Below, in pieces: positions 47,034 through 55,609 of a stretch of 64,000 nt of DNA. The stretch covers positions 44,357 to 108,356 of the forward strand of contig NZ_JACHFK010000014.1 of the NCBI RefSeq assembly GCF_014201805.1. Direction: 5' to 3'. The stretch's first letter is position 1; the number at the start of each line of letters is the position of its first letter. Under the pieces are notes generated by a model. The model made no database searches. It worked only from the letters and a program-made list of their open reading frames with translations, and had not been told where the DNA came from. This stretch comes from Deinococcus metalli (GTDB lineage: Bacteria; Deinococcota; Deinococci; Deinococcales; Deinococcaceae). A program made the translations under genes and the position numbers.

Positions 47034-47789
47034 ATGAATGGCATTTTTCTGTTTCTGTCGTCGTTTCTCGCGTCCTCGGTGGAGATGGTCGAGGCGCTGA
47101 CCATCGTGCTGGCGGTGGGCCTCACACGCGGCTGGCGCTCCGCCCTGATCGGAACGGCCGCCGCCCTGGCCGTACTGGCCATCATCGTCGCTCTTTTCGG
47201 ACCGGTGCTCGGTCGCATTCCGTTGCAACCCCTGCGCCTGATCGTGGGCGGCCTACTGCTCGTCTTCGGCGTGCAGTGGTGGCGCAAGGCCATGCTGCGC
47301 GCCAGCGGCTTCAAGGCCCTGCATGACGAGGACGTCACCTTCGCCGAAGAGACCACCGCCGCACGGGCGCAGGGCGCGGTGGCCCCCGGCGCTCTGGACT
47401 CGTATGGGTTCGCACTGACCTTCAAGAGCGTGCTGCTCGAGGGCCTGGAGGTGGCGTTCATCGTGGTGACCTTCGGCGCCAGCGCCCAGCGGCTCGGGCT
47501 GGCCGCCTGGGGGGCCGGTGCCGCGCTGCTGGTCGTCCTGGGCCTGGGCCTGCTGATCCACCGGCCGCTCAGTCAGGTGCCGGAAAACACCCTGAAGTTC
47601 ACGGTCGGCGTGATGCTCACCACCTTCGGCACGTTCTGGGCGGCCGAGGGGGCCGGAGCAGTGTGGCCCGGCGGAGATACGGCGATCCTCGGTCTGCTGG
47701 TCGTGTACGCGGCCGCGTCGTATGGGTATGTGTCGTGGCTCAGGCGGCTGCACACGGCCCGGGCGGCGCGCACGGAGGTGACCGCGTGA
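47034..47789 (+). CDS. COG4280-like multi-pass membrane protein
   Basis: 251 aa with about seven helices. It has two similar halves, each with an acidic motif in a helix: SSVEMVEALTIVLAVGLTRG near the N-terminus and SVLLEGLEVAFIVVTFGASA in the middle. The paired ExxE motifs recall metal transporters such as Ftr1 or TMEM165-type proteins, but I would not assign a metal. It starts 64 bp after the iron-type importer, suggesting a linked role in metal homeostasis. Its stop overlaps the GTG of the small gene that follows. Confidence 0.75.
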   Translation: MNGIFLFLSSFLASSVEMVEALTIVLAVGLTRGWRSALIGTAAALAVLAIIVALFGPVLGRIPLQPLRLIVGGLLLVFGVQWWRKAMLRASGFKALHDEDVTFAEETTAARAQGAVAPGALDSYGFALTFKSVLLEGLEVAFIVVTFGASAQRLGLAAWGAGAALLVVLGLGLLIHRPLSQVPENTLKFTVGVMLTTFGTFWAAEGAGAVWPGGDTAILGLLVVYAAASYGYVSWLRRLHTARAARTEVTA

Positions 47790-47980
47790 AGTACGTGACA
47801 AGCTTCTTCCGGTTCTGGTACGACTTCATCGTCGGGGACGACTGGACGGTGGCGGCCGCCGTGGTCGCGGCATTGATCGTCACGGCGCTCCTCGCCCACC
47901 TCGCGGGCGCGTGGGTGGTGCTGCCGCTGGCCGTGCTGGTCTTCGTCGCCGTCAGCCTGTGGAAGGCCAGCCGCTCCTGA
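47786..47980 (+). CDS. Small membrane partner of the COG4280-like protein
   Basis: 64 aa from a GTG overlapping the previous stop (GTGA). VKYVTSFFRFWYDFIVGDDW is followed by two hydrophobic segments (VAAAVVAALIVTALLAHLAG; VVLPLAVLVFVAVSLW). Tight coupling implies that the two products act together. Also readable in a longer upstream frame, which is a shadow of the larger gene. Confidence 0.7.
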   Translation: MKYVTSFFRFWYDFIVGDDWTVAAAVVAALIVTALLAHLAGAWVVLPLAVLVFVAVSLWKASRS

Positions 47981-47994
47981 ACGCCGTTCCCGGC

Positions 47995-48011
47995 TATACC
48001 TTCCCTAAAGG
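47995..48011 (+). promoter_or_regulatory. Partial direct-repeat promoter of the 48050 gene
   Basis: TATACC, 5 nt, TAAAGG (weak), 9 nt, TAAAAC as -10. Same spacing as the shared architecture but a poor second half site; the gene has a normal SD. Confidence 0.45.
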
Positions 48012-48049
48012 TGGGCCGCCTAAAACAGAAGGCGTAAAGGAGATTCACC

Positions 48050-48460
48050 ATGAAAAAGACCCTTCTGTATACCGTACTACCCTTCGCCGCCCTGTTCAGC
48101 CAGGTTCACGCTGCGCCGCTGGATGTTCCACAGGCAACCATCGTCAGCGAATCAAAAGGGGGCGGATACACTCCAGATAATCAACTCTATACCGAGAGTG
48201 CGTGGCAGAGTGTCATTATCCCTGAAGTCGCCATGTCCAAGCTGGGAACTTTCAAGAATATACAGCTCGCCGTTGTGAACATGCCCAACAATGTCCACTT
48301 CAAGCTCCTGCCCCAGGAAGCGCCCGGACAGGTGGGCCTGTCGATCTGGCGGACGAACAAGACCCAGCGGGTCGGTCAGGTCGGCCTCTTTACCCTGACG
48401 AATCCCGTCACCCACTTCAGCTACACCTTCCAGGCCATGGTGATGGGGGCCGGCACCTGA
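48050..48460 (+). CDS. Secreted hypothetical protein
   Basis: 136 aa with a clear signal peptide (MKKTLLYTVLPFAALFSQVH, cleavage near AAPLD) and AAAGGAG 9 nt upstream. The mature part is beta-rich (WQSVIIPEVAMSKLGTFKNI; QLAVVNMPNNVHFKLLP; LSIWRTNKTQRVGQVGLFTL) without Cys. The coding sequence is noticeably less GC-rich than its neighbours, which hints at foreign origin. No family recognised. A terminator hairpin follows. Confidence 0.75.
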   Translation: MKKTLLYTVLPFAALFSQVHAAPLDVPQATIVSESKGGGYTPDNQLYTESAWQSVIIPEVAMSKLGTFKNIQLAVVNMPNNVHFKLLPQEAPGQVGLSIWRTNKTQRVGQVGLFTLTNPVTHFSYTFQAMVMGAGT

Positions 48461-48492
48461 GCGTGACCACATGACCCTCCCCCAGGGTGTCG

Positions 48493-48521
48493 AAGCCGCG
48501 GACTGCAGGGTTCGCGGTTTT
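48493..48521 (+). terminator. Rho-independent-like terminator
   Basis: AAGCCGCG pairs with CGCGGTTT around a 12-nt loop and ends in TTTT, 33 bp after the secreted-protein stop. Confidence 0.6.
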
Positions 48522-48535
48522 GCGTGTGCCATGGG

Positions 48536-48574
48536 TATACCTGGGCTTTACCTGCATTCCATACCGTCACGTCC
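48536..48574 (+). promoter_or_regulatory. Direct-repeat promoter of uppP (type example)
   Basis: TATACC (48536-48541), 5 nt, TTTACC (48547-48552), 9 nt, TACCGT (48562-48567), 7 nt, ATG. The 11-bp repeat spacing is that of OmpR/PhoP-type regulator boxes; no -35 is seen. The start site should fall at or next to the ATG. Confidence 0.8.
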
Positions 48575-49399
48575 ATGACTCCAGAACTCCAGGCGGTGAT
48601 CCTCGGCGTGGTCGAGGGCCTCACCGAGTTCCTCCCCGTCTCCTCCACCGGTCACCTGATCGTCGCCGAGAGCCTGATCGGCTACCGCGATACCGGGGAG
48701 GTCTTCACCGTCGTTATCCAGCTCGGCGCGATCCTGGCCGTGATCCTCTACTACTGGCGGCAGCTGATCGGGCAGCTCACCCGCCTCTTCCAGGGCAGCG
48801 CGCCCGCCCGCACCTTCTGGCTGAACCTGATCGTGGCCTCGGTGCCGGCCGCCCTGCTGGGGCTGCTGTTCGAGAAGGCCATCAAGGCCGCCCTGTTCTC
48901 CCCACTGACCGTGGCGATCAGCGCCATCCTCGGTGGGATCATTCTGTGGTGGGTGGACACCCGGCGGCATGAGGCCACGGTCGAGCTGACCGAGCCCGAC
49001 CTGGACAGCGTCACCATCCGGCAGGCAGCGCTGATCGGGGTGGCGCAGGCGGTCGCGATCATTCCCGGCGTATCCCGCAGCGGGGCCAGCATCGTCGGCG
49101 GCCTGCTCACGGGCCTGAACCGCGTAACAGCCACGGCCTTCTCGTTCTTCCTGGGCATCCCGATCCTGGGCGGCGCGGGCCTGTACAGCCTGTACAAGGC
49201 CCGGCACGCGCTGGGCAGCATTCCCGGCGGGAGCGTCACGCTGGTCATCGGGACGGGCGTGGCCTTCGTGACGGCGCTACTGTCGGTGACGTGGCTGCTG
49301 CGCTACGTGTCCACGCATGACTTCCGGGGCTTTGCGGTCTACCGGGTGATCATGGGTGTGGTCATCCTGGCCCTGCTCGCGGCCGGCGCGCTGAAGTGA
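48575..49399 (+). CDS. uppP: Undecaprenyl-diphosphatase UppP (BacA)
   Basis: 274 aa with about eight helices. Both signatures are present: GVVEGLTEFLPVSSTGHLIV (E-rich motif) and AIIPGVSRSGASIVGGLLTG (PGxSRSG). It converts undecaprenyl pyrophosphate to the monophosphate for cell-wall lipid recycling and gives bacitracin tolerance. The frame starts earlier at 48524, but ATG 48575 matches the family start (MTPELQAVILGVVEG) and the promoter spacing. It faces the TCS2 kinase gene tail to tail, with 4 bp between the stops. Confidence 0.95.
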   Translation: MTPELQAVILGVVEGLTEFLPVSSTGHLIVAESLIGYRDTGEVFTVVIQLGAILAVILYYWRQLIGQLTRLFQGSAPARTFWLNLIVASVPAALLGLLFEKAIKAALFSPLTVAISAILGGIILWWVDTRRHEATVELTEPDLDSVTIRQAALIGVAQAVAIIPGVSRSGASIVGGLLTGLNRVTATAFSFFLGIPILGGAGLYSLYKARHALGSIPGGSVTLVIGTGVAFVTALLSVTWLLRYVSTHDFRGFAVYRVIMGVVILALLAAGALK

Positions 49400-49403
49400 C
49401 GGC

Positions 49404-50690
49404 TCATGGTCTGCGGGCCAGTGCAGGCACGTCCGTCAACCAGCCGGACAAGCCCGCGTCGCCACTGAGATTCAGTGTGATCCTGAGGCCGTGTGGCGTG
49501 ACCGGCTGAACCTGGAGTACGCCGCCGTGCACTTGGCAGATCCGCGCGACGACGGCCAAGCCCAGGCCACTACCGTCAGTGACGCTCCCCGGCGCGCGAT
49601 AGAACTCCTTGCCCAAGTGCGCCAGGGCCGCGCCCGGAACGCCGGGCCCTTCGTCTTCCACGCTGACGTAGACTCGGTTTGCCCGTGTCTGCACCTGAAG
49701 CCGGATGCTGGCGCCCGGTGCGTGCCGGGCCGCGTTGAGCAGCAGGTTCTCCAACGCCTGCGTGAGCAGGGCCTCGTTGCCCCGCAACTGGACGTGCGCC
49801 GGGCCATCATAGGCCGCGCCGTGTCTGCGGGCCAGCGACTGAGTACACGCGCCGATGTCGAAGGGCACCAGTTCGGCCCGGTTCTCACGGGCGAGGGTCA
49901 ACAGCGCTGTGGTCAGGTGGGTCAGGCGGGTCACCTGCTCATCAGCAGTCTGCAGGATCTCATCGTCGCTCACCCAACCGTGGCGATGCGCATCCAGTTG
50001 TACGCGCAGTGCCGTCAATGGGGTGCGCAGCTCGTGCGCCGCGTGTCGGGTGAACTCGGTCTCGCGTTGGCGGAAGGCCTGCAGGCGCTCCAGCATGGCG
50101 TTGAAGGTACGGGCCAGCCGGGCGACCTCCCCGCCGCCCTGCGGCAGTGGCACCCGGGCGCTCAGGTCGCCGGAGGCCGTGACCTGCTCGGTGATGTCGA
50201 GCATGTGATCGAGCGGTTTCAGCGCGCCGCGGCTGAGCAGCGCCGCCACGGCAGCGCCCAGAACCGACATCACCGTCACGGAGTACAGCACCGTGCGCAG
50301 GTAGGCATTGACGCCCAGATGGTAGGCGTGCAGCGGGAGCGTGGCCTCGAGCTCGGTCCCCGGCCCCAGCGCCGGGAGTGGCGTCCGCCGGATGATCCAG
50401 CTGGTGTCGCCATCCGCGTCTGAAGTGTTTGGAAAGGCCCCACCGAATTCCTGCATGGGTTTCCCGTTCTTGAGCAGCCGGGCACGGATGCCGGACTCGC
50501 TCGCCACGGCGCGCAGCGACTCGCCTTCCGCCTGATCACGCACGAACGACGCGAGGTAGGTATCCAGATCCGTGTTCACGTCACGCAGGGCCGTCTGTCG
50601 GAACTCCAGGTAGCCGAACAGGCCCTGCGCGACCAGCGCGACCGCCACCGTCAGCGCGATCAGGCCCGCCAGGCGGGCGTGCAGGCTCAT
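49404..50690 (-). CDS. OmpR-type system sensor histidine kinase (TCS2)
   Basis: 428 aa. Two membrane helices (residues about 8-26 and 150-172) enclose an extracytoplasmic domain. HAMP follows (SRGALKPLDHMLDITEQVTA), then HisKA FTRHAAHELRTPLTALRVQL and HATPase with LENLLLNAARHAPG, EDEGPGVPG and GSGLGLAVVARIC. ATG overlaps the regulator stop (ATGA). Less similar to TCS1 and TCS3 than those are to each other; closest in style to QseC/PmrB-like kinases. Confidence 0.92.
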   Translation of the reverse strand: MSLHARLAGLIALTVAVALVAQGLFGYLEFRQTALRDVNTDLDTYLASFVRDQAEGESLRAVASESGIRARLLKNGKPMQEFGGAFPNTSDADGDTSWIIRRTPLPALGPGTELEATLPLHAYHLGVNAYLRTVLYSVTVMSVLGAAVAALLSRGALKPLDHMLDITEQVTASGDLSARVPLPQGGGEVARLARTFNAMLERLQAFRQRETEFTRHAAHELRTPLTALRVQLDAHRHGWVSDDEILQTADEQVTRLTHLTTALLTLARENRAELVPFDIGACTQSLARRHGAAYDGPAHVQLRGNEALLTQALENLLLNAARHAPGASIRLQVQTRANRVYVSVEDEGPGVPGAALAHLGKEFYRAPGSVTDGSGLGLAVVARICQVHGGVLQVQPVTPHGLRITLNLSGDAGLSGWLTDVPALARRP

Positions 50691-51355
50691 GTGAGTGCGC
50701 CAGTCCCCAGACAGTACCCGCGCGCGTCGGTGCGGATCACCTCGGGCCCGAGTTTGCTCCGGAGGTGGTGCACGCACACCTTCACGGCACCGGGATCCGA
50801 GGCTTGCCCATCCCACACCAGATCGAACAGCTCCGTCGAGGGGTACAAGCGGCCTGGTGAGCGCGCCAGTCGTTCGAGCAGCGCGTACTCCCTCCCGCTC
50901 AACGATACGGGCTGGCCCGCCCAACACACCGTCTGCCGGGAAAAATCCAGCTCGAGTGCACCCACCGTGACGCGGTCACTGCGCAGGTCGCTGGCCCGTC
51001 GCAGCAGGGCGCGAACACGGGCAAGCAGTTCCGGCAGATCGAAAGGCTTGACGAGGTAGTCGTCACCCCCCAGATCCAGGCCTTCCACCCGGTCCCCGCT
51101 GGTGTCCCGCGCGGTCAGGAAGAGCAGCGGCCCCCGATAGCCGGCAGCACGCACCTCCCGCGCCAGCGTGAAACCGCCGGAGGCGTCATCCGGAAGGCGG
51201 ACATCCAGCAGGGCGAGGTCAGGCTCCGTATCCACGAACGAGGCCCTGCCCGCCTCCAGGGTTCCTGCGTGCCGCACTTCATGTCCCTGACTTTCCAGCG
51301 CTCGGCGCAGCGGCATCGCGATAGCCTCCTCATCCTCGACCAGCAATATCCGCAT
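50687..51355 (-). CDS. OmpR-family response regulator (TCS2)
   Basis: 222 aa. Receiver (MRILLVEDEEAIAMPLRRAL; Asp in DLALLDVRLPDD; Lys in DYLVKPFDLPELL) and winged helix (GREYALLERLARSPGRLYPS; CVHHLRSKLGPEVIRTDARG). A 4-bp overlap couples it to the kinase. No shared-motif promoter is visible upstream, unlike TCS1 and TCS3. Confidence 0.93.
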   Translation of the reverse strand: MRILLVEDEEAIAMPLRRALESQGHEVRHAGTLEAGRASFVDTEPDLALLDVRLPDDASGGFTLAREVRAAGYRGPLLFLTARDTSGDRVEGLDLGGDDYLVKPFDLPELLARVRALLRRASDLRSDRVTVGALELDFSRQTVCWAGQPVSLSGREYALLERLARSPGRLYPSTELFDLVWDGQASDPGAVKVCVHHLRSKLGPEVIRTDARGYCLGTGALT

Positions 51356-51399
51356 GGTTCAGCGTACTCGCGCAGCGGGTTTGAGCGCAGCACGTCGCG

Positions 51400-51807
51400 T
51401 CAACACAGGACTTCCACCATGAACAGCCCGTAGTGGTTCACGTCATGGCCGCCCCGACGCTGGAACGCGGAATGCAGGGCCGGCAGGTGGCGCCCCACGC
51501 CGTGACGCAGGGCCACCACGTGGCGGCCGGCGGCCAGTTGCGCGCCGTAGTGCTCAATGAAGTCCCGTTCGCGGGTCAGGCCCTGCAGTATCCGCGTCAC
51601 CCTGCATGCCGTCCCATGATGCGCGCCGGTCACGTCCAGGGCGATCAGGCCGTCTGCCCCACTGAGGACCTCCGTGTGGGCCAGGCCCAGTTCACGCAGG
51701 TCACGGCACAGCAGCTCGGCGGCGTCGGGCGTGTCCAGCACGCCGTACACGGCGCTGTGGGCGGAGAAAGCGAAGTGGTACGGGCTGGGGCGCATGTGTG
51801 CAGTCAT
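51400..51807 (-). CDS. Hypothetical protein, 135 aa
   Basis: MTAHMRPSPYHFAFSAHSAV, then AELLCRDLRELGLAHTEVLS and VTRILQGLTRERDFIEHYGA. The alternation resembles small alpha/beta (ferredoxin-like) stress proteins. No signal peptide. The function is unknown; one of the shared-motif promoters lies about 80 bp upstream, which places it in the same regulon as the envelope genes. Confidence 0.65.
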   Translation of the reverse strand: MTAHMRPSPYHFAFSAHSAVYGVLDTPDAAELLCRDLRELGLAHTEVLSGADGLIALDVTGAHHGTACRVTRILQGLTRERDFIEHYGAQLAAGRHVVALRHGVGRHLPALHSAFQRRGGHDVNHYGLFMVEVLC

Positions 51808-51881
51808 GGGGTCTCCTGGGCTCAGCGCCGAATGGGAGGGTTTCCGCCGCGCTGCTGATGTGCTGCGCAGCGTGACTGGCC

Positions 51882-51910
51882 GCAGTTAAGGGCCGGTTAC
51901 GGCACCTGGC
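51882..51910 (-). promoter_or_regulatory. Direct-repeat promoter of the 51400 gene
   Basis: Minus strand: GTAACC (51910-51905), 5 nt, TTAACT (51899-51894), 9 nt, CACGCT. Half sites deviate slightly, the spacings are exact. Divergent from the cupredoxin promoter. Confidence 0.6.
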
Positions 51911-51918
51911 CCGCAGTC

Positions 51919-51950
51919 ATAACCTCGCCGTAACCGGCGCTCCCTACAGT
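51919..51950 (+). promoter_or_regulatory. Direct-repeat promoter of the cupredoxin gene
   Basis: ATAACC (51919-51924), 5 nt, GTAACC (51930-51935), 9 nt, TACAGT (51945-51950). A leader of about 110 nt with an SD follows, so this member is not leaderless. Confidence 0.7.
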
Positions 51951-52067
51951 GAACACAGGCGAGGCGGTCAGGCCACGTCCGGCCGCGCCCCGGCCCTCCC
52001 CCGCCTGCCCGGCCCTGACGGGCGGCGACCTCCCCTCCCCCTCTCGCCATCACGAACCAGGAGACCC

Positions 52068-52544
52068 ATGAACTTCATTCCCATCCTGTTGACTGCCGTC
52101 CTGCTGGGCACCGCCCACGCCGCCTCCCCCGTGCAGACCAAGGGCTCGGCCGTGACCATCGACCTGATCGCCGGGCAGGGGAGTACCAACGGCGGTCTGA
52201 ATTTCAACGGCGGTGCCAGGGGTGATCGCACCTTCACCGTGCCGCTCGGAGCGACCGTCACCGTCAAATTCAAGAACATGGGCATCATGCCGCACAGTTT
52301 CGTGATCCGGCAGGGCGGCGCCGCCCCGACCGATGCGGACGCCAGCGACGCGGTCTTCACGTCCGGCTACGCGCCCGCCAAGGTCGAGGCCGGCATCAGA
52401 CCAGGAGCCACCACCCAGGTGGTCTTCAAGGCCAGCAAGGCCGGATCGTACTACTTCGTGTGCGGCGTCCCCGGGCACGCCATGGGTGGGCAGTACATCC
52501 GCCTCGTGGTGTCGAAGGCCGCCACGGTCGCCTCGTTCAAGTGA
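52068..52544 (+). CDS. Sulfocyanin-like blue-copper protein
   Basis: 158 aa. Signal peptide MNFIPILLTAVLLGTAHAAS. The mature protein is a cupredoxin. Copper ligands are visible: His in MPHSFVIRQGG, then Cys, His and Met in YYFVCGVPGHAMGGQYIRLV. The GHAMGGQY ending is that of sulfocyanins, which carry electrons in the periplasmic or outer-membrane space. GAGACCC upstream of the ATG gives a weak SD. No oxidase is nearby, so the partner is unknown. Confidence 0.85.
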   Translation: MNFIPILLTAVLLGTAHAASPVQTKGSAVTIDLIAGQGSTNGGLNFNGGARGDRTFTVPLGATVTVKFKNMGIMPHSFVIRQGGAAPTDADASDAVFTSGYAPAKVEAGIRPGATTQVVFKASKAGSYYFVCGVPGHAMGGQYIRLVVSKAATVASFK

Positions 52545-52710
52545 AGCCGCCGGCGTGACGTGTCCAAGTCCATGAGCAGGCACGCTCGACTCCGCATTCT
52601 CCAGGTCGTGAGCGCCCCGCATACTGTTCCAGACGGCTGGGTTGGCGAGGGCGGTGCCTGTTCATCTTCTGCACGGCGGCAGTCCCGCGGCCACATTGCA
52701 CCGGGCCGCC

Positions 52711-53652
52711 TCAGGGCGCACTGAGCAACTCGTTGCGGCGCACGAACGCCCGCATGAACCGGCCGAGGATGCGGGTCTGCGTGCCGTAGGCGTCCACGGC
52801 CGCAAGTTTGGTCGCCGCCTGGGCGTCGGCCAGGTCGACCCGCTGCCAGGGCGTGAGGGGGGCCAGGGGCGGCACCGTCAGGGACAACTGCGGGTGCAGG
52901 CCCTTGGGTAGCGGCCATTCCAGGCCGCCGTGAACCATCCAGAAGCGCAGGTGGGCCGTCTGCTGCCGGTGGGCGAGCAGGCGCTGCGCGATGGACGAGA
53001 GGGTGTGGTGATCCGGGTGGAAGTCCTGCGGGGAGGGCACGAGCACCAGATCCGGCTGAACGCGGTCAAGCACGCGCCCCAGGTCGGCCTCCAGCGCCTG
53101 ACCGGTGTACGGGGCTCCGGGCGTCAGGGCCCCCGTGATATACACGGCCGCTGCCGCCGTGGTCGGGACGGTGTACGCCCGCGCGTAGTTGGTGGTGTAA
53201 AGACTGTGGAGACCGCCATCCGGGTAACCGAGCATGACCGTGTGGGCCGCGTCGACGCCCAGCAGCGCGGCGGCGCGGCGGGCCTCCAGGACGCGCGCGT
53301 TGCCGAGCGCCCGCATGTCCTGGGCGCTGGGATCGAGCACCCGGCGCGTCACCATGGCATCGAACTCGAAGCCGTCCCCGGCGGTCGCCCACACGATGGT
53401 GACGTCCGCGCCGGCCGCGCGGGCCTGCTGGATCATCCCGGCGCAGCACAGCGTCTCATCATCCGGGTGGGGGGAGAGCATCAGCACGCGCTGGCCACGG
53501 GTGAAGGCCGGCGCGGGTGGGAGCGCCGCCACCCGGTCGGCCCCGGCGTCGTACAGCTGCGCCACCTGCGGGGAGTTGATCCACGCAGCCAGGATCAGCA
53601 GGGCCAGCAGCGTCAGGGGAAGCACGAGTGGGCGAACCTTCGGGCGCTTCAT
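52711..53652 (-). CDS. PIG-L/LmbE-family deacetylase
   Basis: 313 aa. An N-terminal membrane anchor (PLTLLALLILAAWI) is followed by the PIG-L domain with the zinc motif LMLSPHPDDETLCCAGMIQQ, DVTIVWATAGDG and the late histidines PSPQDFHPDHHTLS. It should deacetylate N-acetylglucosamine-type lipids or sugars outside the membrane. ATG 53652 overlaps the previous stop by 4 bp. Last gene of the five-gene operon that begins at 56927. The longer open frame upstream is not coding. Confidence 0.88.
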   Translation of the reverse strand: MKRPKVRPLVLPLTLLALLILAAWINSPQVAQLYDAGADRVAALPPAPAFTRGQRVLMLSPHPDDETLCCAGMIQQARAAGADVTIVWATAGDGFEFDAMVTRRVLDPSAQDMRALGNARVLEARRAAALLGVDAAHTVMLGYPDGGLHSLYTTNYARAYTVPTTAAAAVYITGALTPGAPYTGQALEADLGRVLDRVQPDLVLVPSPQDFHPDHHTLSSIAQRLLAHRQQTAHLRFWMVHGGLEWPLPKGLHPQLSLTVPPLAPLTPWQRVDLADAQAATKLAAVDAYGTQTRILGRFMRAFVRRNELLSAP

Positions 53653-54317
53653 TTGAGGATGTTCACCGCCCGGCTGGCCACCAGGACGACCGTGAGCATG
53701 GACGTGGCGGCCTGCAGCATCATCAGCCCCTTGGCCCGCCGGCTCAGCGGCAGCGCGTCCGTGGGGCTGAACGCCGAGCCGTTGGTGAACGCCAGGAAAA
53801 GATAGTCGAGGTACATCGGCCGCCACGGGGGCATGGTCGGTGTCAGGCCCATCTGCGGGTACCGGAAGTCCGGGGGCGTGCCCGCCAGGGCCCGGCGCAG
53901 CGGGCCAGCCTGATCCAGCTCCCAGTACCACAGGCTGAAGACCAGCACGTTGGTCACCCAGATGTTCAGCGCGCCGGCCAGCAGGCTGACCCCACTGGCG
54001 CTGCTGCCACGCAGCAGGCTGAGCACCAGCAGAGCCAGCGAGGACAGGTTGGTCAGATGCAGCAGGGCGATCACGGCGATGGCCAGGTGGCGGCTGTCGC
54101 GGGCCCAGGTCAGGGCCTGGGGGCCCATCCGGATCAGGTGCCGGCGGGCCCGACCGCGCACGACCACCAGGGGCAGGAGCAGCAGCACCTCCAGGCTGGG
54201 GAGCAGCCACGTGGGCCCGAGGGTCAGGTGTTCGCTCAGCACCAGGTTCAGGCCGATCACGGCCAGGATGGCGAGGCGCGCCGGCCACAACGACTCGGGC
54301 GGCGGGGGCGCCGTCAT
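53649..54317 (-). CDS. DUF1345-like membrane protein
   Basis: 222 aa with five or six helices (LAILAVIGLNLVLSEHLTLG; LEVLLLLPLVVVRG; IAVIALLHLTNLSSLALLVL). The C-terminal part YLDYLFLAFTNGSAFSPTDA, with RAKGLMMLQAATSM after it, is the most family-like segment. The function is unknown. ATG 54317 overlaps the kinase stop (ATGA), so it is translated with TCS3 and the PIG-L deacetylase. Confidence 0.75.
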   Translation of the reverse strand: MTAPPPPESLWPARLAILAVIGLNLVLSEHLTLGPTWLLPSLEVLLLLPLVVVRGRARRHLIRMGPQALTWARDSRHLAIAVIALLHLTNLSSLALLVLSLLRGSSASGVSLLAGALNIWVTNVLVFSLWYWELDQAGPLRRALAGTPPDFRYPQMGLTPTMPPWRPMYLDYLFLAFTNGSAFSPTDALPLSRRAKGLMMLQAATSMLTVVLVASRAVNILK

Positions 54318-55609
54318 GGGGCGGGGAACCTGAGGTGAACCTGGAAGGTGGTGGCCGTCCACTGCGGGATAAGCTGGGCCTGCCAGCGCCGGGCGAGGGC
54401 GTCGACGAGCGCCAGGCCCAGACCGCTGCCTGCGACGGCCTGCACGTCCAGTCCACGCTCGAAGGGTTGCAGCAGCCGCAGCCAGTCCTCCCGCAGCGGG
54501 CCGGAACCAGCGCTCTCCACCATCAACTCATGTCCGGCTGCCCGCAGGACGACCGCCTCCCCCTCTCCGTATTTGAGGGCGTTTTCCAGCAGGTTGCTCA
54601 GCGCCCGCGCCACCCCATCGTGCTCCGCGTTCACGCGGGCGGGTTCGACCTGCAGGATGAAGCGCTTGCCGTAATTGAGGGCCGTGTCCTCCAGCGCCTG
54701 GGTGACACCGACGGCCACCGCGGCCAGGTCGACTGGCGCCAGGGCGGCCGGGGCCTCCGTGCGGGCCAGGGCCAGCAGGCCCTCGGTGATGGTCTGCAGT
54801 TCCTCGACCCGTCCGCGCATGCCGTGCAGGGCGCGCTCGTACTCGGCCGCGTCACGGGGCTTGCGCAGGGTCAGGTCGAGCCGGCCGCGCAGCACGGTCA
54901 GGGGCGTGCGCAGCTCATGTGCAGCGGTGCGCGCGAAGGCCTTCTCCCGCTCGATGGTGCCCGCGAGCCCGTCAAGCATGGAGTTCACGGTTCTCGTCAG
55001 GCGGGCCATCTCATCGTTGCCCGGTGCCTGCAGCACGCGCTCCGCGTAGTCACCCCGCCGGGCGATCGCGTCGGCGGTTCGGGCCACGGCGTCCACTGGG
55101 CGCAGGGCGCGGTCGGCGAGCCAGTACCCGGCGGCGCACGCGGCGGCGATCATGAACACGCTACCGATCAGCAGCAGTTTTGCCAGCGTCTCCAGGAAAC
55201 CCGAGAGGGCCTCGGTGGAGCGCGAGACCCGCAGCACCAGGCCGTCGGCGGGCAGGGTCAGCACCCGGCGGGCATCTTCGGTGGTCAGGCCGGATGTGAC
55301 GGGAAAGCGCGCCTGCGCTCCTTCCGAGCCGTTCCCAGCCCGCGTAATCACCTGCCCGTCCGGCCGCAGCAGTTCGATGCTCAGGTCGGCGCTGGGCTTG
55401 AGATCCGGCGTGAAGGTCGCCTCACCACCGACCCGCTCAATGCTGGCGCGCGCCACGCTGGCCGTCTCCTGCAACGTGGCGTCCAGGGAGGCACCCAGGG
55501 CCCGCTCCGCCGCGAAGTACACGCCACCGCCACCGAGCATGATGGTCACGGCGAACACCAGCGCGTACCCGAGGGTCAGTTTCACCCGCAGGCTCAGGTG
55601 CTGGATCAC
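54314..55609 (-). CDS. OmpR-type system sensor histidine kinase (TCS3)
   Basis: 431 aa from a GTG overlapping the regulator stop (GTGA). Two helices (about residues 10-32 and 160-185) enclose a periplasmic-type domain. HAMP (YWLADRALRPVDAVARTADA), HisKA FARTAAHELRTPLTVLRGRL and HATPase with LSNLLENALKYG and VAGSGLGLALVDALARR follow. The region equivalent to the second nucleotide-binding box reads VESAGSGPLREDW, departing from the usual DxGxG, so ATP binding may be unusual. Paralogous to TCS1. Confidence 0.9.
   Translation of the reverse strand: MIQHLSLRVKLTLGYALVFAVTIMLGGGGVYFAAERALGASLDATLQETASVARASIERVGGEATFTPDLKPSADLSIELLRPDGQVITRAGNGSEGAQARFPVTSGLTTEDARRVLTLPADGLVLRVSRSTEALSGFLETLAKLLLIGSVFMIAAACAAGYWLADRALRPVDAVARTADAIARRGDYAERVLQAPGNDEMARLTRTVNSMLDGLAGTIEREKAFARTAAHELRTPLTVLRGRLDLTLRKPRDAAEYERALHGMRGRVEELQTITEGLLALARTEAPAALAPVDLAAVAVGVTQALEDTALNYGKRFILQVEPARVNAEHDGVARALSNLLENALKYGEGEAVVLRAAGHELMVESAGSGPLREDWLRLLQPFERGLDVQAVAGSGLGLALVDALARRWQAQLIPQWTATTFQVHLRFPAP

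Noticed and set aside
53653..54456. Upstream extension of the PIG-L deacetylase frame
   Set aside because: Pro/Arg/Gly-rich shadow of the DUF1345-like gene and kinase; no deacetylase residues before the ATG at 53652.
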